From Phanerodontia chrysosporium (Eukaryota; Basidiomycota; Agaricomycetes; Polyporales; Phanerochaetaceae): DNA of 64,000 nt. A program made the translations under genes and the position numbers. How positions within the stretch are numbered: the first letter of the stretch is position 1; each line of letters starts with the position of its first letter. Shown here in pieces: positions 1 to 13,533 of the stretch. Location of the stretch: contig MJGA01000012.1 in the NCBI GenBank assembly GCA_001910725.1, forward strand, positions 62,001 to 126,000. Reading direction: 5' to 3'. The notes under the pieces are model-generated. The model was not told where the DNA came from and did not search any database. It worked only from the letters and a program-made list of their open reading frames with translations.

Positions 1-868
1 CGAACGTGCGCTGGGCGGCGTGCGCCTGCGCGACGTCCTCGCGCGTGCGGGCGTGTGTGTGCCGCAGCCGCCGCGCGCTGGGGGCAGCATGCATGTGTGC
101 TTCGCGTCGCATGTGGCGGCGTGTGAGGAGGACGACTGGTTTGGTGCGTCGGTCCCGCTCGAAAAGGCGCTGGGTGAGGAGGGGGATGTCTTGATTGCGT
201 TCGAGGTACGTCGTCTCCCGTGTTTGCTGGGTGCAGGCTGAGAAGGGAGCAGATGAACGGGGAGCCGCTGAGGCCAGAGCATGGGCATCCTTTCCGGATT
301 GTCGTCCCCGGGTACTCGGGCGCGCGCTGGGTGAAATGGGTGGACCAAATCACGGTGTCGCACCGCGAGTCGGAGAACTTCTACCAGCAGAGGGACTACA
401 AGGTTCTTCCACCTGAGGTAGGTGCGATACTAGAACGACATTCAGACTACTCATGTTTTACGTATCATCAAACAGGTGCAAACTAAGGAACAAGCAGAAC
501 AGTATTGGTCGAAAGTTCCGCCCATCCTCGCCAACCCGCTCAACTCCGTCATCGCCTGCACGGAGGTTGTCCATGGGCACCTGCACGTCAAGGGGTACGC
601 CGTAAGCGGTCCCTCTGGCCCAGTTGCAAAGGTGGCCGTGAGCATCGACGGCGGCGAGTGCTGGACCCCGGCGAAGATCACGTACCAGGAGGGCCGCTGG
701 AGCTGGGCGCTCTGGGTCGCGACGGTGCCCCTGCCCGGCGGCAAGGCCGAGTGCCACGGCACCGTGTACAGTCGTGCGGAAGATGCGGCCGGGAATGTCC
801 AGCCCAAGGATACTGATTGGAACTTGCGGGGGGTGGTATACCGTGGATGGGGCGAGGCCCGGTTTTGA
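1..868 (+). CDS. Sulfite oxidase, C-terminal part (5' cut by window)
   Basis: Exons <1-205, 253-417 and 476-868, with introns 206-252 and 418-475, give about 253 residues in one frame. They match the C-terminal half of eukaryotic sulfite oxidase: the end of the molybdopterin domain ([11 protein letters not shown] after a VPGYS segment) followed by the Mo-cofactor dimerization domain ([19 protein letters not shown]). In the family this enzyme oxidizes sulfite to sulfate with a molybdopterin centre. The protein stops just after the dimerization domain (ending in GWGEARF), so the cytochrome b5 and FAD domains of a nitrate reductase are absent. The N-terminal half with the Mo-ligand cysteine lies outside the window, so activity cannot be judged. 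Confidence 0.88.
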
Positions 869-1156
869 CAGGTACTTTGACGGAACCTCTCGCTGTGGAC
901 TCATCCTGTATGTCTGAAAGTCGTGATTGTAGGCTCTGTTTCTCCCTGGAAGAGGAGATATCTGTCAGTGTAACTGGAATTTCGTGTCAATCAATATGCA
1001 ATCGTGGGGAGTCCTCAGGCTGGCAGACGCGGAGGCCATGGGCTTGCATTTGGAAGATGGACGCGTGCAGTGCTGCCGCGTCCAAGCGCTTGGCGATTTG
1101 ACGCGAGATTTAGGTTACGCGCTCTCGCAGACGCGTGTTGGGCACAGACCACCAGC

Positions 1157-3210
1157 ATGCACTGGCAAAAACGCTTTGACGTGCTCCGATCGCGCTTGAT
1201 CGACTACGACGCCAGTCACGTCTACCTCGACGGCGATGCCTCCGATCGCGAAGATGAAGAGGTCGACGACCAGCCCACCCAGACTCTGATCGACATCCTC
1301 CAGGACACGTGTTCCCTCCTGCGCGAGGCACGCCAACAAAGCCTCCCAGAGTACCAGACACTCTTCGAGGAGGTGACGGCGCTCATGAACCGCGCCGTTG
1401 CAGGCGAGGTCAGCGGTGGCTTCGGACCTGCTTGCCTGGCATCGTTCGCCCATGCACCGGGCACCCTCCTCAAAGACCCGTTGCAGAAGATGCTGAGCGT
1501 CGAGAGCAGTACGTCTGCGGGGCCCTCACATCATCGACGTTGCTAATATTGTCCCACTTAGAGCGTGACCTCTTCACGACCTTCGCGAGCTTCATAGGGC
1601 TCGACGTAAGCAAAGTGGACGGTGTGTCGTCTCATGCTCCATCGGACTCGTCATTGATGAAGTTTACTAGACTTTATCACTGAATATGGTCCTCCAATTG
1701 CACCGTGGGACGAGATGCAGCAGCCCCACCCCAAGTCATCAGTCCTGTCGCGCTTCAGGGAAGGCATCGACTTTCCTTCACCAGCAACCCACCCTCGCGC
1801 CGCTTACGTTTGGCAGGCACGCTGCGAGATTGTTGACGACGACGTATCCTCGGCAGAGCTCTCGTGTTCTCCGAGGACGGCACCTTTGCAGCCATGTCAG
1901 CCGCTGAAGGATGGAAGCACCGCGACCCGGTTGTGAAATACTGGGACTGCAGTGGAGAGATCCTTTCGTGCAATAGCCTGTCCCCGCCGCTCGCACATCA
2001 CATCCAGCACATGATTTTTGACGATTCACGGCGACTCCTGTTTATCGCAGACTACGACCGCGTAAATTCGTACAGGTTCCTGCCTGGGACGTCAAAGCGC
2101 GCGACGCACACCCTCAAAGCGGATTCCCACCGCGGCCCGCTCGCCATCCTGGCAAACGGGCGCCTCGTGAAAGCGGGCGAGGGCTCCGCGCTCGTGTGGA
2201 ACATCGATGAGCTCGCCACGCACTTCCCGACCGAGGACGTCAAGCATACGAAGATCGGCGAGGGCACGTACCGCGGCTTCGAGGACAGCTGGCGAGACAA
2301 GGACTGCAAGAAGGAGAAGTCCGTCGGCAGCGAGGCGCACACAACGCTGCCCTTCGCCGACCGCGCGTACGCCCCAGATATGTGGCACTGGCACGCGGCG
2401 CAGGGGCGCATGCTCTGTGCCGAGGACCCGAAGACTGAGCGCTTTGACTGCGTGCTGCTCGACCTTGAGCACGGCGGCAGCGCTGCGGCGCGGTTTATCG
2501 GCCACGGCGACGCCGTCCAGCAGTTCTCGACGAGTGCGGAAGCCCCGGACGTGTTCCTCACGGCGTGCGCGGACGGCTACGCACGACTCTTTGACGTGCG
2601 CGAGCCGCTGCCCGTGCTGACGATGGATAGTGAGAGGCAGAACGGGGCGATGGAGGCGGCGGTGCTCGTACACCTGGACGGCCTACCAGGCACGTTTCCA
2701 GCTCTTGACAAGCAGTGTTTCTAGGCTAACGATATCCTAGGAGTGTTCACGGGCGGCATGAGCAACCAGAACATCCGCTTCTGGGATGTCCGCGCAAGCA
2801 AGGCCGTGTACGAGCTCTCGACGGCAACAATGGCGTGAAGGGCCTCGCGTGGTGCCCGTTGACCACGACGCTCTTCGCGTCTACCGTGCGCCCCAACCCG
2901 TGCGAGTACCGCAAAGCGCGCCGTGTCCCGAAGTGCAGGAGGCGCCGTGACGCGGACGAGGACGCGGAGGCGAGCGATGTGCATGCCGAAGAGAGCGAGG
3001 AAGAGGACGAGGAAGACGAGTGGTACGAGTTTGGGAGGCGCTGGCCGAAGAAGGCGTTCCACCAGGAGGAGTTCTTTGGTGCGGTGTATGATTGCAGGAC
3101 GGATGCACTGCGTGAGTGTTTCGTCGCCTCAGCTTGATGCCTATTGACCGCCGCCCACAGTCCGGTATTCGTTCAAGGAAGATCCAGATGCGGATATATT
3201 CCCGGAATGA
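1157..3210 (+). CDS. WD40-like protein, copy A, with two apparent frameshifts
   Basis: Modelled exons are 1157-1508, 1562-1621, 1671-2689, 2741-3111 and 3161-3210, about 617 residues if two one-base breaks are bridged. Beta-propeller-like segments are visible (PVVKYWD, SALVWNID, GYARLFDVRE, NIRFWDVRASK), followed by an acidic stretch and a short tail. The first break is near 1852 and the second near 2823; each is repaired by one extra G in a GG run. The third intron has a GC donor (2690). A paralogue with the same intron phases lies on the other strand at 57.3-59.0 kb and supports these joins. The start at 1157 is the first ATG of the supported frame and is not certain. Function is unknown. 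It could be decaying, but the breaks fit the window-wide base-loss pattern. Confidence 0.72.
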
Positions 3211-4578
3211 TGTGGGAAGAACGCGGTATGTATACGGCGGAGGATGCTGATATATGATGTACACTATCGTGAGCCCGTGCTCCGTTGGATCTGAAGTTCT
3301 TGACTATATGCTGCCCGTTCATCTGGATTCTGCACATATTCGCGGAGTGACACTTCAGTGCAAAGGAGAGCTGCGCTACACTGACTGCTCAGCGTACCGG
3401 AAAATACCGCAGCATGGTTCCATCTTCAGACGATAAACTCGTTGGACAAGCATTCCAGGAAGGAATGCCACAGTCGATGGTTCCAGAAGATTAGAAGAGC
3501 CAAGTTGGGGCAGAGGACAGGATATGTGCATGTTAACTTGTGCCTACTTGGGAGTTCACTACTAGACATTATGTGGCTGAATGCGAGGGTGATCAGCAGT
3601 GTACCTGCGCGTGTTGATATTCGTTCCAGCTTCAGTGACCAGAGAATTTGATTCTGCTTTCTTCGAGCGTTGTGGTCGCGCTAAGAGCTGCTCCACGTTC
3701 ATCTTTGCTTCAGAGTCGTCAGGAATCTCTCCGTCTTCTCCTGGTCTTTCTGCCTATGTATCTGTCCTGGAGGTCTGTCGACCCGCCCTATTCGTAATAC
3801 CTCCGATGTCTCGACAAGCTCAACAAAACGCGTCGAGTACAATCGGATGTCGAGAAAAATTTTGAAAATAATACTACTATACGTAGCTATAATACTTATA
3901 TAGGATCCACTCTGCTGACGCTCTGTATCTGCTTGGTCTGTAGTTCTGCTCAATGCTTGCTTGTGTCAGAGAACCGACAAGTCGGCGTCGGCATCTGCCG
4001 AGACTGTGATCGTTGGCGCGCTTGGGCCCCCGCTGCTCTTTCCCCGCCCCCGCGACAACGCACTCCTCCGTCTCTTCTCCACATCTCCCAGCTGCTCCAA
4101 GACGGGCTTGGCCAAGTCTCTCTGCTTACAAGAGACTTTTCCTACGGATAACGACGCCAGCGGTCGCCTAGCGTGATGAGAAAACCTCAAGTGCACATGT
4201 ACCGCCTCTCCCCACGCGACTCTCAAGATTGACCCGCATGTCTTGCGTCGCGTCGTACTCCGACACTGACCCGACAACGTCGATCTGGTTCCCGAGGATG
4301 CTCTTCGGTGTTCACGCGACCCAACGCGTCATATACTGCTGCTGGTGATATCATGTTTCCAGGCTGTTCCAGGAGCGTACCTGGGCCGTCGTTCATGCGC
4401 AGGCTACGCCCGTAACGCCCGCCCCTGTTCGTTCCGCTCCCGCCCTATGTATTCGACTTGGAGCGTATAAAGTCTGCTCGTCTGCTCCAACTGCAGTACT
4501 TTAGTCCTTACCTTGGTCCCTATCAAGACTCTACTGTACATCCGTCCAAACGAATCACTTACAATCGACCTTGCCATC
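3211..4578. other. Intergenic, nothing recognised
   Basis: No open frame here shows family similarity or plausible intron joins. The segment holds the 3' flank of WD40 copy A and the upstream region of the F-box gene. I see no tRNA-like fold or repeat. Confidence 0.5.
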
Positions 4579-6017
4579 ATGAAGGACGGTGTTGAAGTGA
4601 GCTTGTCTCTCCTCCTAACAACCTGAACGCATTGATCATTCCGCTGCGAAGACGAAACGCCCAATCCCGCCCTCATCCCTGATTCACAATTTGCCCGCCG
4701 AGGTCTTCGATGTCATCCTCGGCTTCGTACGCGTCGACGATGAGCAGACACACGCAGACAAGAGGTCGCTCTTTGCATGTTCCCTCGTCTCGAGGGCATG
4801 GTGTAGCCTCGCCTTGAGACACGTCTTCCACTCCATGTCACTGTTCGTTCGCACAGGACACCTCTACGAGCTGTGCGTCCGCAAGCGGTGCTTCCTGCAG
4901 GACTTCTTGCGGTCCTCGCTATTTCCTGCCGTGCAGCACTGTATTCAAAGGCTCACCCTGAGGTGGGGAATCGCCGACATGGACCCCATTATTGGCGAAG
5001 GCTTGCCTCAGTATCTGCCTTTATTCCCTGCGCTTCGGTCTTTGAAGCTCAGAGGCTTGCTAGGCAAACACATACCAGCACCTCTGCGACAGCAACCGCT
5101 TACCTTAGACTCGTTGTGCATCGAAGGCTGGGTCTGCCATTCTCGACCGCACGACCCAAGAGTTCTTTGCGACCTCTTGCGCTGCTTCGACTCAATTGGC
5201 GAGCTCCAGCTGGAAGACATCTGCAAGTGGCTGCCCACCGACGGCGACACCTTGTCACATGACGTGCATTCACGCGTGTCCGCGCTCGTGCTTCGCGACT
5301 CGACGTGTCAGCATCCAGTGTGCGACATGCTGCTAGCTGCAAGTGCCGTTGAGAGACCACTCCGGCGACTCGACATGCGTGCCTTGAGTGCCATGGACGC
5401 TCGGGGTGGCACCGACCTCCTGGAATCCTTCTCACACACGATTGAAGACTTCAAGTGCACAATATTTGCAGGGGTTGGAGGCGGTCAGTGCACTCGCTTT
5501 TCCTTTGGAGACTAGGACTTATAGCCTTACTGTAGCATCACCCAGTGCCCCACCATTCGACTTTTCAACCCTTCCGCGGCTGCGCACCCTCACTCTTGCC
5601 CTCGAGATTCCGCTCTCACGAGCTCGCCGTGCCCGCTCGTTCGCTGGCGGGGAAGATCTGGCGCGGGCATCCCCCTGGTACCGCGCCCTCACCTCTCTTC
5701 GGACGCTCCGCACACGACAGCCTGCCGCCTCACTGAAGCTCTTGACAGTGCAGCTCGCGCCCAGTCGGCAACTCAATGATAAATTGGAGACGGGGGTGGC
5801 CTTTGTCGATGCGCTTCGCCGCAGCGACGCGGGCGTACGCATGCTCGAGACGGCCCTGCTGGACCTTGTCGAGGCGCGGTGCGTACAGCTCGTACAGGTC
5901 GGTGTGTACGCAGCGCCACCTGTGAGCGGACTTCGAGACGGCTGCAGGCACCCCTGCGATGGCTTCGTGCTGGAAATGTTCCCTGGGTTGAGGAAGGCAG
6001 GCGTATTGCGCGTGTAG
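4579..6017 (+). CDS. F-box/LRR-like protein, one apparent frameshift
   Basis: A short first exon 4579-4596 (MKDGVE) joins over intron 4597-4651 to a long exon running to 6017, about 460 residues. Residues about 20-60 form an F-box-like segment (IHNLPAEVFDVILGF, then LVSRAWCSLALRHVF). The rest alternates leucine-rich strands and helices, as in fungal F-box proteins that present substrates to SCF ubiquitin ligases. Such genes are numerous and variable in basidiomycetes. Near 5460-5490 the frame changes: the upstream frame stops at 5513-5515, while the next frame continues smoothly (GLEAVSALAFPLETR). This needs one extra or two missing bases and is not repaired by adding a single G or C. The substrate is unknown. 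Confidence 0.7.
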
Positions 6018-6318
6018 ATGCGTAATTGCTTTCTGTTATTGATTCGGACTACTCTACATGCTTGTGCTCTTCATACGATCATACACGAATTATACTGAAT
6101 CCTGCATCTTGTCGACGTCGTGTGCATGACGGAGGTTTCGGTTGCGAACTGTGTTGCTGCGGTGCACCCGCGCGGGCGCCACCGAGAGGCGTGTCGTAGT
6201 CTCAGCGCTTAGTCGCGCTGGTCCTGTGTCCGCCCGTTCATGACCTCCGCCAGTTTGTGAGTTGAAACAGGCCCCAACGCCCTTGGATTAGGACGCAGCG
6301 CCCATACGGACGCACAAC
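6018..6318. other. Intergenic, 5' flank of YVC1 gene
   Basis: About 300 bases between the F-box stop and the YVC1 start. No gene or clear core promoter element was recognised. Confidence 0.5.
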
Positions 6319-9300
6319 ATGTCTCACAGAGCTGATGAAGAAGAGACGAACCATCTCTTGGCACCAACGCCCGAATACCTGGCGTCGGTGAAGGTATTTC
6401 CGCTCATTCCGAACATCAAGAAAGATGTCACGGTGCGTGTCTGGCCCAAGCATCCTCGGAAGATAAGAGGCTGTGATTCAATTGTGGGTGCTGATGGGTC
6501 CATGCGGCAGACAAACATCGGTGGGTCCACGCTTTGTCTCTGACGTGGATACCAACCGCACACCATGCTGACGCCCCCCCTCCCGCAGACTCTGCGCTGA
6601 GCTGGGAGTGCGTCCCTACACATGCATCGCTGCGCCGCACGCACTGACGGCGCGACAGCCAGCTGACGGCGTCGGACATCAACTTCGCGATCGTGCGGCC
6701 GCTCGTGTTCAAGTACGCGCGGCTCGAGAACATGGCCGTCGTGTACGCGTGCTTCGTCGTCCGCTCGCACTTCCTCGGTGAGGCCGCCGCGCGCCTCGCG
6801 TACTCGGGCGTCATGCTCGCGCGCGCACACGTCTGCGAGCTCCTCGCCATGAAGCTCCTCGCCCGCTTCTCGGCCAACGAGCTCCAGCTCGCCGCGACGC
6901 TCCTCGCGAGCTGGAGCCCCCTCGCCGGCGCGCCGCCCGCGGTCGTGCACGACGTGCGCGAGGCCCTCGGCCGCGACGACGAGCGGCTCAGCGAGCCGCA
7001 GTGTGCTCTCGAGGTGCGCCCGCTTCCCCCATTGCTCGATACAGAGCGACTCACTGGCCCGTGCAGATGGCGATCGCGACGGAGGCGAAGCACTTCCTCT
7101 CGGCGCCGCTCGTACAGTCGGTCGTGAACGACATCTACCGCGGGCGGATCATCTTCTCGATGATGTCCCATCGGTCCGTCCTCGCGGACAACTACAAGCC
7201 CCGCGCGATCGAGGTGTACGACGTTCGCACCCGCCCGTTCCTCGACCACTACCGCCTGCGTGTCCCGCGCTATGGCGCCGTGCTCGAGTTCATCAACTTT
7301 GCGGCGCTGCTTACGTTGTTTGTGCTCGTGCTCTCCAGTGCGTCTCCTCTCTGTCGGAGTAGATAAATGATGCTAACGAGGGGCAGACAAGGATCTGGAC
7401 CATATGACGGTGTTTGAGGTAGCTTTCGTCGTCTTTGCGGCAGCGTTTGCGCTGGACGAGTACACCGCTTCGAAGGAGCACGGCTGGGGTAGTAAGTGCA
7501 GGTGGGCGAAGACATGATGGAATTGCACTGATTTCACATGTCATTCTCAGTTTACATCGCAAGCGTATGGCTTCCCGCATATATGCACGCTGCTAAAATT
7601 TCTGAACACGTACACGACAGATCTGGAACGTTTTCGACACATCATTCGTCATCATTTGTATCCTGTACCTCATATTCAGGATTAAAGGCCTTGTGCACCA
7701 TGACCGTACGTGTCCTAATTCTCGTGGTCTTGCATTATGTTGACCGACACACAGCTGACGCATCTGACCTTGCGTTTGATATTCTCGCCTGTGGAGCATG
7801 CATCTTGTTCCCTCGGTAGGCCTCGAGGTGTTCATCTTCTGCGACATGCTGACTTCATACGGCGACTAGACTCGCCTTCTTCGCCGTGAAGAACAACGTT
7901 GTTGTACTGTAAGTGTTCATTACCCTGCGGGCAGGCTGTTGTTGTTCTCATTTCGTCTAGAGCGCTGCGGGCAATGACTGCGGACTTCGTATTCTTCATC
8001 GGCATCGCCTCTATATGCTTTTCTGGCCTTCTATACACACTGCACAGCCTCGGTACGCTCATGTGTCTCGCTTGCTTCACTCGACTAATGGAAATGAAGC
8101 GGGGAACATGTGGAGCGTCAAGAGCATCGCCTGGCTCATGGTGCAGATTTGGTTCGGGAACACATATCTTAGCTTTGCTCAAGCAGAAAGCTTCCATCCA
8201 GTGTTCGGTCCGATCTTGATGACATGCTTTGCAGCGCTCTCCAATACACTGCTTCTGACCAGTATGTGGCAAGTCTTGTTCTGGAACTCTGAGCGCTCAT
8301 GTATAATCACAGTCCTTATCTCGATTCTATCGAATACGTTTGCTCGTATCGATGCAGTAGGTGGTTATGTTATACTCAAACACTCGAAGCTAAGCTTTTC
8401 TTTCTGTGTAGAACGCCACGCAGGAAGTATGTCGTCTTGCGACCGTGCTTGATACGTGACCTGACAACAGCCGTAGTACTTGTTCCAATTTGCGATCTCG
8501 ACTATTGAGGGGTAAGTGACTGCATTAAGACTATCTTACTCCGATCTAAAACTATGTCCAGAGTGAAATCAGATGCGCTTTTCAGCTACCAGCCGCCCTT
8601 CAACCTATTTGCGTTCTTGATTTTATGGCCGTTGTCTTGTATATTGACGCCGAGAGCCCTTCATTCTGCGAACGTTTTCCTGATTAAGCTCACGGTAAGA
8701 AGCTCTGCCTGCCTCACATCTTTGACATTGCACTGACCTTTGTCTGCGCAAGTCATTCCCTTGGCTAATTGCTATAGCGATCTACGAACGCTACCTCGCA
8801 CAAGGACGCCACTTCCGCGAGTCGAGCGGTTCAAAGGCGCAGGACCTCTACAACAGCGTCTTCCGTGGTGTGAAGCATGTACCATTTTTGGAGCGCCTTG
8901 TCGGCGCGAGCACGATGGACCTCTACGACGCGATCTTCGACGTCGACATGCCCGAGGCATACGAACTCTTCGCTTCAGACGAGGACGAGGACGAGCGCCC
9001 CGCCGTGATGTCCGCAGTCTCTCGCGAGAGTCTCCGCCCGACATCGCCGCCGACTGGACCCGGTCTGCGCGTCACGGCGCCGCCGCCACAGCACCGGCGC
9101 GCGACGAGCCTGCGCTCGTTCCGCACGCCGCGCACGCCACCCGGCGGCGGATCGCCCGTGCACCGTTCGACGGCGCTGCCGGACCTCGTCGAGCCGTACA
9201 ACAGCGCCGAGATCCCGACGGTGGGGCCGCAGAGTCCGCTGAGCCGGCTCTTCAGCGCGCGCAGCGCCGCGGGCGCCGGCCGCCGCACGATCTCGATGTC

Positions 9301-9601
9301 GCACGAGCGGCTGAATGCGCCCTCGCAGAGCGGGGCGTCCACGGCGGCGGAGGAGCGCGTGCGCCGCCTCGAAGGGCTCGTCGACGAAATACGTGCGATG
9401 CCGGTGAATAGGCTCAAGGACGAGATGCGCGAATTGCAGGTGCGCGGGTGTGGCTCCTTGACGTTGATAGCGGGTCGGAAATGCTGATGCCTCGTGCAGG
9501 ACCGCCAGGCGCGGATCGAGAACCTGCTAATGATGCTCACGCGGGGCATGCGCAACGAAACGTCTACGGTGTCGTCGTCGTACCACCACGACACGATGTA
9601 G
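6319..9601 (+). CDS. YVC1: Vacuolar TRP-type cation channel
   Basis: Eighteen exons join in one frame to 780 residues: 6319-6432, 6511-6520, 6589-6607, 6659-7013, 7067-7337, 7387-7491, 7551-7564, 7621-7705, 7755-7815, 7870-7908, 7961-8052, 8100-8261, 8313-8356, 8412-8426, 8477-8511, 8562-8694, 8753-9439 and 9500-9601. The order fits fungal YVC1: a cytosolic N-terminal helical domain (LTASDINFAIVRPLVFKYA), transmembrane helices (VLEFINFAALLTLFVLVLS onward), the segment ASDLAFDILACGACILFPR, the pore region with FGNTYLSFAQAESF, a last helix and a cytosolic tail with a short coiled coil. In yeast this channel releases vacuolar Ca2+. Four exons are 10-19 nt long. There is no frame break anywhere in this gene. 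Confidence 0.9.
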
Positions 9602-10281
9602 CGTGCCCCTCTTGAGCTCCTTCCGGTCCCCAGCTCTTTGCATTTTCTGATTCGCCCCTTCGTGTTCCACTTGACAGCTTGCATCGCGTCCTCCGTCTCC
9701 TTGTACCGCACTCGTCGTCTGCTTTCCCATGCCATGCACGCTCTCTATCTCCGCCGCTTCCCAGTGATGTTTGTGTCCATAATTTCGTATATGCTATTCG
9801 ATTATCGAGGCCCCTATCCTAGGAAGAAAGAGAGAAAGAAGCAAAGCCGAGCACAGGCCAAGAAGTTTCCCTGCGGTGTAAATGAGATTGCACGGGTATT
9901 TCCTGCTATGTACGTGGCGGCAAGAATGCGGCGTCCGGAACCCAGCAGCAGCAGAAGTAAAGACGAAAAGGCTGAATGAGGGTGGTATACAGTATTATGC
10001 TAGTGCTGAGGTAGTGCGAATAGGATATCTGAATGTGCCCGATGAGTACAGGATACAAGCATGAGTGTCCCTGGGAGGCCCGGAGCAGATGGACGAGAGT
10101 GGGAAATAATTTGCATGATCGTGGTGGTGTACAGCGCCGAAGCCTGCCTCGACCGTTGGATGGATGGAATGCAGCAAAGGGAGCAATGGAGCGCCGCGCG
10201 GGCGCAGCAAGCAGTGAGAGATATGCAAGGATGGCGTCAGTATCCAGGTGCAAACGAATGAGGGTCTGGCAGGGCGGAGCG
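9602..10281. other. Intergenic between converging genes
   Basis: This holds the 3' flanks of YVC1 (+) and the kinase gene (-). An A-rich stretch near 9820-9850 is the only compositional feature. No gene was recognised. Confidence 0.5.
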
Positions 10282-11984
<1,703 letters not shown>

Positions 11985-12359
11985 GCGGCTAACGTTGGAT
12001 GGCAGGGACGGCGGGAGGGCGGGAGGTTATATATCGCGAGTACAAGACGACCCAAAAGTGCCCAGGGACGGAGGACAACAGCTTGGCGCCCGACTCGCCC
12101 ATCCGCGGAGACAAAGTCGCGGCCACGTGGCTGAGATAGTGCATCCTCCGAGTCGTCGCGGGCGGGCGGTGCAACGCTGCGAGCGGCCTCAGGGCTCGGA
12201 ATCAACGGACGTCGCTTCGTCGGCGAGACAATAACATCGTGGCGAGGGTCAAAACACCCACCTGAGCTCGTTTCTCACCTCTTCCGCCCCGCGGCAAATG
12301 CCGTCATACCGCACACCCCGCACTCTGGCGCCCACAATTTCACCTCTCGCTCGCCCACA
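11985..12359. promoter_or_regulatory. Bidirectional promoter, kinase/macrodomain
   Basis: A 375-base spacer separates two divergent start codons. On the minus strand a TATATAA element lies at 12033-12027, about 43 bases before the kinase ATG. A pyrimidine-rich stretch precedes the macrodomain ATG. Shared regulation is possible but not shown. Confidence 0.5.
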
Positions 12360-13533
12360 ATGAAAGTCGCTCTTTCGGACATACCGACCCTTCGCCAACT
12401 CTACAAGCTCAACAAGCTCGCTCCCGCAGAGGCATCTGCTCTCAAGTACAAGACCTCCGGGAACCTCACCGACCGCGTCTCCCTCTAGTCAGTATGTCTT
12501 GTGTCACGATCACAAGACAATCTGCTAACTCGCGACCCTACCCAGTCAGGGCACCATAACTGCGCTCGAAGTAGATGCCATCGTAAATGCAGCGAACCGA
12601 TCCCTGCTGGGTGCGCTGTTCACCCTAGTGCCCAAAGCACACTAACCTGATCACGCCTGCAGGCGGTGGAGGAGGTTAGTCAGGACATGACGGCACCCCC
12701 TATTGTCTAGTGACGCTTCTCGCGTAGTGGACGGAGCTATCCACGCAGCCGCCGGGAGAAGGCTCCTTGAAGAGTGTACGTAGCACCGCAAACCTAGTCA
12801 GAAGCCCTTCATCCTCATTTGGTTCCGCGATGTAGGTCGTACGCTAAACGGATGCGAGACGGGGGACGCCAAGATCACAAAGGGTTACGACTTGCCGGCG
12901 TAAGACACATCTCTCTCCATCCTCTATGCGCTAACTCTCGCCTACGTCTGCAGCAAGCACATTGTACACACTGTCGGCCCCGTCTATTCATCTCGTGAAG
13001 TATCACGATGCGCGTCTCTCCTCGCTTCCTGTTACCGGAGAAGCATGGAGCTTGCTGTGCGGAACTCTCTGAGACACATAGTAGGTGGCAAATTCACTGT
13101 CAATTGCCCTGCAAGCTGACTGCATGCACCATTCTAGGCTTTCCCCTCTATCTCTACCGGAGTTTATGGCTACCCTGTTGAGGATGCAACTCACATCGCG
13201 GTAGATGAAGTTCGAAAGTTCCTCAGCTCTGAAGCGGGATCGACGGTCAGTGCCTATGTCTTTCAAACTCCACTGCGACTGACCTATGCACACGCTAGAT
13301 TGAGCGTGCGATCTTTGTGGTCTGGAGCGATCACGACAAAGCTATCTACGAGTACGTGAAGCGTCTCAGTCGCTGTGATATCATCTCATGAAAGCCACAG
13401 GGATATTCTTCCATTATATTTTCCCCTTGATCAGGACAGAAGTACAGACTCGCCGGCCCAGCCAGAACCAGCTGTGAAGGAGGAACCTAAGGAAGAGACC
13501 AAGAACGAGAGCAAGGAAGAGGTTAGAGAATAG
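12360..13533 (+). CDS. Macrodomain protein (ADP-ribosyl hydrolase-like)
   Basis: Nine exons (12360-12487, 12546-12610, 12663-12674, 12728-12775, 12836-12899, 12954-13080, 13138-13245, 13299-13351, 13401-13533) give 245 residues in frame. After a 40-residue lead, the macrodomain shows DAIVNAANRSLLGGGGGVDGAI (given here as DAIVNAANRSLL then GGGGGVDGAI), the segment TKGYDLPAKHIVHTVGP, and AFPSISTGVYGYP near the end. These are the ADP-ribose-binding loops of MacroD-type hydrolases, which remove mono-ADP-ribose from proteins or hydrolyse O-acetyl-ADP-ribose. The tail is Glu/Lys-rich (EEPKEETKNESKEEVRE). A 12-nt exon encodes most of the glycine loop. No frame break. Confidence 0.93.

Noticed and set aside
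1..868. Nitrate reductase rather than sulfite oxidase
   Set aside because: The protein ends right after the Mo dimerization domain; no heme or FAD domain follows.
2800..2840. Programmed -1 ribosomal frameshift in the WD40 genes
   Set aside because: No canonical slippery heptamer is seen in either copy, and one extra G restores each frame as in many other genes here; kept only as a remote option.
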